The position numbers and the translations under genes are program-made. Shown here piece after piece: positions 4,521 through 9,479 of a stretch of DNA of 9,479 bases. The first letter of the stretch is position 1; each line of letters opens with the position of its first letter. The stretch comes from Clostridiales bacterium (GTDB taxonomy: Bacteria; Bacillota; Clostridia; Oscillospirales; Oscillospiraceae), in NCBI GenBank assembly GCA_004557075.1, contig SFEX01000048.1, positions 1 to 9,479 on the forward strand, read 5' to 3'. Below the pieces are notes generated by a model. The model worked only from the letters and a program-made list of their open reading frames with translations, did no database searches and was not told the DNA's origin.

Positions 4521-5429
4521 TCAGTTCTGCTCCTTCGGGGGGAATTTCTGAACTCCCCAGATGCCGACGAGCACCGCGAACATCGCTATGAGCGACACCG
4601 GCGAAAAAGGCTCGCCCAGCAGCACTATGCCGGCCGCAACGGAGATCACCGTCGTCAGATTGCACAGGCTTATGACGTTTGCCATCGGCGCGTTCGCCAC
4701 GGCATAGTTAAACAGGCTGTAGCCCGCAACGGACGCCCCCAGCGAAAGGTACAGCACTGCCGCGACAAAGTCCGCATTCGCCAGCGGCGCTATTATCGCG
4801 CCCAAATCACCGCGATGCTCGGCAAATGCAAGCACCGTATAGAATACCCCGCCCATGAGCTGCATGAAATATGTGCGCTCGTACACCGAAAACTCGTCGG
4901 AAATACCCCGGCTTATCACGCCGTAGGCAGAGCCCGATATCACCGCCGCGATAAGGAAGATAACGCCTATAAACTGCACCTGTCCGCCGCTGTTTTCGAC
5001 CACGCTGATAAGCGCGATACCGGCTATCGACAAAAGGCTGAACAGCCACTGCGCCCTGCTCGGCCTGTCCTTGAGAAACGCCGCCGCCATGATGAGCGTG
5101 ACGATCGGTATGACAGCGATCATCAGTCCCGAAAACGCTGAATTGGTGTAGCGCAGACCGTACTGCTCGCCGATGAAATATATGCACGGCTCCATCGCGC
5201 CGAGAAGCAGCAGCGGCTTGATATTTTTGCCGCGCAGCCGTATTTTGACTTTGCCCAAAATAACGGGTATGCTCAGTACGAGCACCGCTAAATCGAATCG
5301 GTAAGCGATCAGCACAAACGGCGTTGCACTCTCCTGCGCAAGCTTTGATGCAAGGAAGCTGAAGCCCCACAGGGTATACACTCCCACCGCCGCAAGCATC
5401 GCCTTAACATGGTTTTTGCTTCTTGTCAT
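4521..5429 (-). CDS. EamA/DMT-family membrane transporter
   Basis: The product is 302 residues, the usual length for a ten-helix drug/metabolite transporter made of two EamA repeats. Repeat 1 covers about residues 9-143, with LWGFSFLASKL (20-30), YRFDLA (43-48) and YTNSAFSGLMIAVIPIVTLIMA (94-115 region). Repeat 2 covers about 153-293, with NYAVANAPMANVISLCNLTTV (241-261 region) and the typical LLGEPFSP (270-277). Hydrophobic segments alternate with short loops throughout; there is no signal peptide. The ATG at 5429 overlaps the upstream gene's TGA (ATGA) and has AGGAGG 5 bases away (5435-5440), so the two genes are cotranscribed and coupled. Substrate cannot be read from sequence; export of an amino acid or metabolite is typical of the family. 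Confidence 0.85.
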   Translation of the reverse strand: MTRSKNHVKAMLAAVGVYTLWGFSFLASKLAQESATPFVLIAYRFDLAVLVLSIPVILGKVKIRLRGKNIKPLLLLGAMEPCIYFIGEQYGLRYTNSAFSGLMIAVIPIVTLIMAAAFLKDRPSRAQWLFSLLSIAGIALISVVENSGGQVQFIGVIFLIAAVISGSAYGVISRGISDEFSVYERTYFMQLMGGVFYTVLAFAEHRGDLGAIIAPLANADFVAAVLYLSLGASVAGYSLFNYAVANAPMANVISLCNLTTVISVAAGIVLLGEPFSPVSLIAMFAVLVGIWGVQKFPPKEQN

Positions 5430-6328
5430 GCCGCCCTCCTCTCAACCTTCATTCCGTCGCTGAATATGACTATGCTGCCGTCGAGATCGGTGCGGTAGAC
5501 TGTGACGTCAGCGTCGGACAGGCGGCTCAGGCACTCCTCGTGCGGGTGGCCGTAGCTGTTGCCCGTTTCGCAGGAGATGATGCCTATCTTCGGCTGCGCC
5601 TCGTACAAAAACTGATAGCAGCTCGAGCCGGAGGAACCGTGATGCCCCACCTTGAGCACATCGCATTGCAGACTGGTGCCGTCGTTTATAAGGTCTTTTT
5701 CCGCCTTTGCGGTCATGTCGCCGGTGAACAGAAAGTATGTGTCGCCGTATTCAAGGCGCATAACAAGGCTATCGTCATTCTGATTATCGTAGTCCCTGAG
5801 CGGGCCTATGAAGCTGAAGCTTGCCCCGCCGAGCATAAAGGTCTCCTCCAGTTCGGGGATCGTAAAGTCAAGCCCCGCAGCATAGACGGCGTCGGCAAAA
5901 ATCTCATACGAGGGACTGTCGGACGCGTAGGGCGATGTGAAAACAGTCTCGACCTCCAGCGCCTCAACGACCGCGTCAAGCCCGCCGCAATGGTCTGCGT
6001 GGGCGTGGGTGCAGACGAGGTAGTCGAGCTTCTCAATGCCGAGCTTATCAAGATAGTTCAGCAGCTCATCCGATGCTGACGGCTCGCCGCCGTCGATGAG
6101 CATATACTCGCCGTTGCAGCACACAAGCTCGCTGTCGCCCTGCCCGACATCTATGTAATGTACATATAGCCCGTCCATGGGCACGGTTACCCTGTTTTTC
6201 TGGCTGTCTATGCTCTGCCATATCAGCAGTCCGACCGCTATCAGCACTATCACCAGCGCAAGCAGGGGATTTTTCTTCGCAAATCCGGCAAACCTATTAA
6301 CATCGCGTTTACTTACTTTTTTGCTCAT
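5426..6328 (-). CDS. membrane-anchored ComEC/Rec2-like metallo-beta-lactamase-fold hydrolase
   Basis: The product is 300 residues. Residues 1-20 are basic, 21-38 form one transmembrane helix (an uncleaved anchor is likely), and the rest is a complete MBL domain facing outside. Motifs: IDVGQGDSELV (59-69), the metal site THAHADHCGG (107-116; H108, H110, D112, H113), FTGDM (201-205), VGHHGSSGS (227-235) and HPH (261-263). This order is that of the C-terminal domain of ComEC and of stand-alone ComEC-like hydrolases; the ComEC channel domain is absent. Such proteins are thought to act on nucleic acid or phosphodiester substrates at the surface, but the substrate here is not known. Start ATG 6328 has GGAGG (6335-6339) 6 bases upstream. 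It is the first gene of the leftward operon; TTGCAT at 6397-6392 with GAAAAT 17 bases on is a weak promoter candidate. Confidence 0.85.
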   Translation of the reverse strand: MSKKVSKRDVNRFAGFAKKNPLLALVIVLIAVGLLIWQSIDSQKNRVTVPMDGLYVHYIDVGQGDSELVCCNGEYMLIDGGEPSASDELLNYLDKLGIEKLDYLVCTHAHADHCGGLDAVVEALEVETVFTSPYASDSPSYEIFADAVYAAGLDFTIPELEETFMLGGASFSFIGPLRDYDNQNDDSLVMRLEYGDTYFLFTGDMTAKAEKDLINDGTSLQCDVLKVGHHGSSGSSCYQFLYEAQPKIGIISCETGNSYGHPHEECLSRLSDADVTVYRTDLDGSIVIFSDGMKVERRAA

Positions 6329-6406
6329 AGATAACCTCCGACGCTCACCTTTTGCTTAAACAGCGAATATTTTCTCACATCGCGGCGAAAAATGCAATAT
6401 TAAAGC

Positions 6407-6435
6407 TTTTCAAACTCCGTTTAATATTTTATAAT
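6407..6435 (+). promoter_or_regulatory. sigmaA-type promoter for the mutase-ispE operon
   Basis: TTTTCA (6407-6412) and TATAAT (6430-6435) are separated by 17 bases; the -10 is perfect and the -35 matches 4 of 6. Transcription would start near 6442, about 19 bases before the ATG at 6461. This also rules out the longer in-frame ATG at 6434, which lies inside the -10 box. Confidence 0.7.
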
Positions 6436-6460
6436 GTCTGCAAGAAAAGGATGTGAAGGA

Positions 6461-7690
6461 ATGAAATATATTCTCATAATCGGCGACGGCATGGCCGACA
6501 ATCCGCTTGAGGAGCTGGGCGGTCTGACGCCGCTGCAATACGCGAAAAAGCCGTTCATAGACGAGCTTGCAGCAAAGGGCGAGGTCGGGAGCGTTCTGAA
6601 CGTTCCGCACGGTCTGCCCGCCGGGAGCGACACCGCGATAATGTCCATATTCGGCTGCGACCCCAATCTGTACTACACCGGCAGAGCGCCTCTCGAGGCC
6701 GCCGCGACAGGAATAAAGCTCAACGCCGGCGACGTTGCCTACCGCTGCAACATGGTCACCTACGAGGAGGGCGACATGCCCTTTGAGGAAAAGCGCATAC
6801 TGTCGCATTCGGCAGGCTCGATAGACGGGGCTGTTTCCGACGAGATCGTAACGGCGCTGTTTTCCGCCCCCGAGTTTGCGCCCTATGCCGAAAAAGCCGG
6901 AATGCACGTCAATCTCGGTCACTCTTTCCGGCATATCGCCGTGCAGTCGGGCGCGGACATAAAGGGCATCTCCCTTGCCCCGCCGCACGACCACCTCGGC
7001 GAAAAAATCGGTCCCCTGCTCCCGAAAGGCTGCGATAACGCTGCAGTGCTGCTCGGGCTCATGAAAAAGGCAAACGAGATACTCGAGCGCCATCCCCTGA
7101 ACGAAAAGCTTCGCGCCGAGGGCAAAATGCCCGCGAACGGAGTTTGGTTCTGGGCCGAGGGCACGGCGGTAAAGCTGCCCGACTTCAAGCAGGAGAACGG
7201 TCACGACGGCGTTGTCGTATCCGCCGTTCCGCTCTGCCACGGCATAGCCGCCCTGACTGGGCTTGACTTCGTATGCCCCGAGGGCGCGACGGGCGAGCTT
7301 GACACCAATTACGAAGCGAAGCTTCAGGCGGCGCTGGATATCCTCTCCGAGCATGATTTTGCCGCCGTTCACGTCGAAGCGCCGGACGAATGCACCCACA
7401 ACGGCGACCTCAAGGGCAAAATTCAGGCCTTAGAGTGGCTCGATACCCGCATGATACGCCCGCTTGACGCGGCAATGCGAGAGCGCGGCTGGGACTACCG
7501 TCTGCTGTTTCTGTCCGACCACAAGACACTGACTTCAACACGCGGGCACGACGGCGATCCCGTTCCGTATATGATCTACGACAGCCGCCGCTGCGACGGC
7601 TGCGGACTGCCCTACACCGAGGACAGCGGCGCTGCCGGCCCGCAGGTCAATTCCGGCGTTGCGCTCATGTCAATGCTCTTTGAACGATGA
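6461..7690 (+). CDS. apgM: archaeal-type 2,3-bisphosphoglycerate-independent phosphoglycerate mutase family protein
   Basis: The product is 409 residues, an alkaline-phosphatase-superfamily enzyme of the ApgM/COG3635 group. Motifs: IIGDGMADNPLEELGG (6-21; metal-binding D9), GLPAGSDTAIMSIFGCDP (51-68; S56 the likely phosphorylated serine), YYTGRAPLEA (71-80), HVEAPDECTHNGD (304-316; D309 and H313), SDHKT (352-356; D353, H354) and RGHDGDPVPY (361-370; H363). The expected reaction is interconversion of 3- and 2-phosphoglycerate in glycolysis. In Clostridia part of this family is annotated as a proposed homoserine kinase (TIGR02535), so the substrate is uncertain; no threonine genes lie alongside. 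Start ATG 6461 fits the promoter, and AAAAGG lies 10 bases upstream. The stop overlaps ispE by ATGA. Confidence 0.8.
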   Translation: MKYILIIGDGMADNPLEELGGLTPLQYAKKPFIDELAAKGEVGSVLNVPHGLPAGSDTAIMSIFGCDPNLYYTGRAPLEAAATGIKLNAGDVAYRCNMVTYEEGDMPFEEKRILSHSAGSIDGAVSDEIVTALFSAPEFAPYAEKAGMHVNLGHSFRHIAVQSGADIKGISLAPPHDHLGEKIGPLLPKGCDNAAVLLGLMKKANEILERHPLNEKLRAEGKMPANGVWFWAEGTAVKLPDFKQENGHDGVVVSAVPLCHGIAALTGLDFVCPEGATGELDTNYEAKLQAALDILSEHDFAAVHVEAPDECTHNGDLKGKIQALEWLDTRMIRPLDAAMRERGWDYRLLFLSDHKTLTSTRGHDGDPVPYMIYDSRRCDGCGLPYTEDSGAAGPQVNSGVALMSMLFER

Positions 7691-8559
7691 AAAGTACAGT
7701 CGAAAACGCTTACGCAAAAATAAATATCTCCCTTGACGTCACAGGCAAGCGCCCCGACGGGTATCACGACATGCTCATGGTGATGCAGTCGGTCACGCTC
7801 TGCGACGAGCTTTATCTCACACTCACGGATAACGGTGTCTGCCGCGCCGAGTGCAATCTGCGCTTTGTGCCATGCGACGAGCGCAACCTCGCCGTGCGTG
7901 CCGCGAAGCTGTTTTTCGCGCACTGCGGTCTTGAGAGCATGGGTGCTCATATTGCCATTAATAAGCGCATCCCCGTCGGCGCGGGCATGGCAGGGGGCTC
8001 CAGCGATGCCGCAGCGGTGCTAAGGGCATTAAACCGGCTCACAGGTCAGGGACTTAGCTGCTCAGAGCTTGAGGAGCTTGCGTCTCAGATTGGCTCGGAC
8101 GTTGCCTTCTGCATCGCGGGAGGGACGCGCCTTGCCTCCGGCCGGGGCGATATATTAAGCCCGCTGCCATCTCTGCCCAACTGCCATATCGTCATATGCA
8201 AGCCGGACTTTTCCGTCTCAACGCCCGAGTCGTTCAGGAAGCTCGATTCCGTCAGGCTGCGCTGCCATCCGGACACTGCCGGGATCCTTGACGCTCTCGA
8301 CGGCGGCGAGCTTGCGCAGATAGCGCGGCGCATGTACAACGTGTTTGAGGATATCCCTGACAGGCGGCATTCCGACATCGCGCGGATAAAGGGCATGATG
8401 CTCGATCACGGCGCTTTGGGTTCTGTCATGACCGGCACGGGCTCGGCGGTATTCGGTCTGTTCGGAGATCCGTCGTCCGCGAAAACGGCACAGGATGCCC
8501 TCAGCCGCGAATACCGAAGCTGCTTCCTTGCGAAAAATATGCCGCGCCTTGATGTTTAG
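7687..8559 (+). CDS. ispE: 4-diphosphocytidyl-2-C-methyl-D-erythritol kinase
   Basis: The product is 290 residues, the normal length for IspE, a cytosolic GHMP-family kinase that phosphorylates the 2-hydroxyl of CDP-methylerythritol in the MEP pathway to isoprenoid precursors. Motif 1 is NAYAKINISLDVTGKRPDGYH (7-27; K11). The glycine-rich ATP loop is PVGAGMAGGSSDAAAVLRALN (96-116). QIGSDVAFCIAGG (134-146) holds the likely catalytic D138. Motif 3 is SVMTGTGSAVFGLFG (246-260). Start ATG overlaps the mutase TGA, so translation is coupled; no separate promoter is visible. In many Clostridia ispE lies close to sporulation or peptidoglycan genes, and here spoIIR follows. A candidate sigmaF promoter for spoIIR lies inside codons near the 3' end. 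Confidence 0.93.
   Translation: MKSTVENAYAKINISLDVTGKRPDGYHDMLMVMQSVTLCDELYLTLTDNGVCRAECNLRFVPCDERNLAVRAAKLFFAHCGLESMGAHIAINKRIPVGAGMAGGSSDAAAVLRALNRLTGQGLSCSELEELASQIGSDVAFCIAGGTRLASGRGDILSPLPSLPNCHIVICKPDFSVSTPESFRKLDSVRLRCHPDTAGILDALDGGELAQIARRMYNVFEDIPDRRHSDIARIKGMMLDHGALGSVMTGTGSAVFGLFGDPSSAKTAQDALSREYRSCFLAKNMPRLDV
8509..8539 (+). promoter_or_regulatory. candidate sigmaF promoter for spoIIR inside ispE
   Basis: GAATA (8509-8513) and GCGAAAAATA (8530-8539) are spaced by 16 bases. The B. subtilis sigmaF pattern as I know it is GYWTA, about 15-16 bases, GGNRANAMTM; this site mismatches once in each box. spoIIR is a sigmaF-dependent gene in B. subtilis, so a site just upstream is expected. 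Transcription would start near 8546, giving a leader of about 70 bases that includes the hairpin at 8569-8610. Confidence 0.5.
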
Positions 8560-8568
8560 AAAACGGTC

Positions 8569-8610
8569 AAACCGCCGATACTATGTGCAAGTACATAGTA
8601 AAGGCGGTTT
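8569..8610 (+). promoter_or_regulatory. two-tier hairpin in the spoIIR leader (terminator or ribosome-binding-site mask)
   Basis: The outer stem AAACCGCC (8569-8576) pairs with GGCGGTTT (8603-8610). After a symmetrical 2-base bulge (GA/AA), the inner stem TACTATGT (8579-8586) pairs with ACATAGTA (8593-8600), with a 6-base loop. The spoIIR Shine-Dalgarno-like AAGGCGG (8601-8607) forms the bulge and right arm, so folding would hide it. The stem ends in TTTT four bases before the ATG, so it can also act as an intrinsic terminator for read-through from ispE. Confidence 0.7.
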
Positions 8611-8614
8611 TATC

Positions 8615-9214
8615 ATGGCTGAAAATAGGCTTAAAATATGGGAGCTTTCGCTTCTGGCGGCGCTGTGTGTCACACTGTGCGTCTGCACCTGGGCGCAGGG
8701 GCGGCAGCAGGCGATAAGCGGAGAGCTTGTGCGTCTGCACGTTATCGCGGCATCGGACAGCGAATACGAGCAGTCGCTGAAGCTGCGAGTGCGGGACGAC
8801 GTGCTGTCGTACCTCTCTCCGAAGCTCGACGGCGCGGAAGATTCCGAGCAGGCGCAGAGCATTATAAAAAGCGAGCTTCCCAATATAAAGGCGGCGGCAG
8901 AGCGCTCCGCCGAGGGGCGGGATATCCAGATCTCTCTGAGCGAGGAATACTACCCCACGCGGGAGTATGATACTTTTTCCCTGCCCGCGGGGCGCTATCA
9001 GTCGCTTCGTGTTATCATCGGCGAGGGCGAGGGGCACAACTGGTGGTGCGTCGTGTTCCCGCCGCTGTGCATAGACGCCGCCGAGCAGGAAAAGGCAATT
9101 GATGCGATGGAAGAGGCCGATCGCGGCATCATAACCGAGGCCGAGGGCTACGAGATAAAATTCCGCCTCGTCGAGCTATGGGGCGAGCTCGTAGAGCTTT
9201 TTTCATTCGATTAG
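8615..9214 (+). CDS. spoIIR: stage II sporulation protein R
   Basis: The product is 199 residues. SpoIIR is made in the forespore under sigmaF, secreted into the intermembrane space, and triggers SpoIIGA to process pro-sigmaE in the mother cell. One N-terminal hydrophobic segment (about 9-27) serves as signal or anchor. Family signatures: LVRLHVIAASDSEYEQSLKLRVRD (38-61 region), EYYPTREYDTFSLPAGRYQSLRVIIGEGEGHNWWCVVFPPLC (111-152 region) and the C-terminal KFRLVELWGE (182-191). The frame is open upstream to 8495 inside ispE, but ATG 8615 has AAGGCGG 7 bases ahead and gives the usual N-terminus. It is not in an obvious operon with ispE: 55 bases and a hairpin separate them. The gene-end repeat begins at its stop codon. 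Confidence 0.93.
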   Translation: MAENRLKIWELSLLAALCVTLCVCTWAQGRQQAISGELVRLHVIAASDSEYEQSLKLRVRDDVLSYLSPKLDGAEDSEQAQSIIKSELPNIKAAAERSAEGRDIQISLSEEYYPTREYDTFSLPAGRYQSLRVIIGEGEGHNWWCVVFPPLCIDAAEQEKAIDAMEEADRGIITEAEGYEIKFRLVELWGELVELFSFD

Positions 9215-9296
9215 ACGCTTCAAATAGTCATTTTTGCGTCAGCTCGACCATAGAAATCATAGATAATCTTTTTTGCACTCGCGCGCTGAATTAGAA
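9214..9296 (+). repeat. gene-end repeat, copy 3
   Basis: Starting at the spoIIR stop, the plus strand reads GACGCTTCAAATAGTC, TTTTTGC, GCTCGACCATAGA, then TCTTTTTTGCACTCGCGC and AATTAGAA. This matches copies 1 and 2 in order, spacing and gene-relative orientation, although this gene is on the opposite strand and unrelated. It contains no strong hairpin. Confidence 0.7.
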
Positions 9297-9299
9297 ATA

Positions 9300-9371
9300 G
9301 CAATGTTGAACCGGCTGCGCACCTCCCTCGTCAGAGGGAGGCATGATGTGCGTCAATTTGTTCAACATTGC
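9300..9371. mobile_element. MITE-like element with 12-bp terminal inverted repeats
   Basis: GCAATGTTGAAC (9300-9311) and GTTCAACATTGC (9360-9371) are a perfect 12-bp inverted repeat around 48 bases. Nested at the centre is CCTCCCTC-GTCA-GAGGGAGG (9322-9341), with a short CGCA/TGCG pairing between. The whole 72 bases can fold into one long hairpin. No target-site duplication is obvious. It could be a small non-autonomous element or a strong, T-poor transcription barrier behind spoIIR. Confidence 0.5.
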
Positions 9372-9479
9372 AACGATTAATTAAGCATAGGAGAGCCGAA
9401 CCCCTATCGGTTTTGAAGCGATCTTTTCCGCTCTCGCTTCGTGGAAAGCCTTGAAAATACGTCAGTATTCCCTGCTGCT
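9372..9479. other. gene-free right edge
   Basis: No gene is visible here. CCGA-ACCCCTA-TCGG followed by TTTT (9401-9419) could be a short terminator on the plus strand. The remainder, with CGCTCTCGCTTCG and AAGCCTTGAAAATACG, shows no coding signal that I can support. Confidence 0.3.

Noticed and set aside
4807..5370. Open frame of 187 codons on the minus strand
   Set aside because: Shifted frame within the EamA transporter; the peptide is Arg/His/Gln-rich and has no recognisable domain.
5423..6079. Open frame of 218 codons on the plus strand
   Set aside because: Antisense to the MBL-fold gene; no promoter or ribosome binding site, and the opposite strand carries all catalytic motifs.
6410..7399. 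Open frame of 329 codons on the minus strand
   Set aside because: It lies antisense to the mutase-family gene, which has firm motifs, a promoter and operon coupling. Long antisense frames are common in GC-rich genes.
8495..8614. Upstream extension of spoIIR to an ATG at 8495
   Set aside because: It would overlap ispE out of frame and run through the leader hairpin. ATG 8615 has a ribosome binding site and gives the normal SpoIIR N-terminus.

Overview
The window looks like a chromosomal segment of a spore-forming gut Clostridia (Oscillospiraceae/Ruminococcaceae type). The reasons are a recognisable spoIIR, an ispE of the MEP isoprenoid pathway, strong AGGAGG-type ribosome binding sites, GC-rich housekeeping genes, and short interspersed palindromic repeats. 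This placement is inference from gene content; no rRNA or other taxonomic marker is present.

The right half (about 4521-9214) is ordinary chromosome arranged as two divergent operons. Leftwards from 6328, a membrane-anchored ComEC-like metallo-beta-lactamase-fold hydrolase overlaps an EamA/DMT-family transporter by ATGA. Rightwards from 6461, an archaeal-type cofactor-independent phosphoglycerate mutase family gene overlaps ispE by ATGA. After a hairpin-bearing gap comes spoIIR, the forespore signal for pro-sigmaE processing. A sequence matching the sigmaF promoter pattern lies in the 3' end of ispE. The spoIIR ribosome binding site lies inside a perfect two-tier hairpin.

The left half (about 276-4470) is a lower-GC accessory island, all read on the minus strand. 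It starts with an intact DUF4417 gene (4385-3705) whose stop overlaps the start of a two-domain gene, module A. The first domain is Gly- and His-rich and resembles a polymorphic-toxin tip. The second is a small domain of about 80 residues that resembles an immunity protein. Downstream are four further versions of the two-domain unit: B has lost its start, C and D keep only 3' parts of the first domain, and E is full length and preceded by a scrap of DUF4417. In all five, the first domain reads in frame into the second, and a Shine-Dalgarno sequence with a start codon (ATG, or TTG in C) sits at the domain border. Each unit could therefore make the second domain separately. Exact and near-exact repeats between modules show recent duplication or recombination.

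Non-coding repeats are abundant. A repeat of about 85 bp occurs just downstream of three unrelated stop codons, always in the same orientation relative to the gene. An array of small hairpins spaced by ATGATAT-like words ends in a 14-bp stem (1183-1348). A 72-bp element with 12-bp perfect terminal inverted repeats lies near the right end. Best candidates for something undescribed: the DUF4417/two-domain cassette array with internal starts, the gene-end repeat family, and the structured spoIIR leader.
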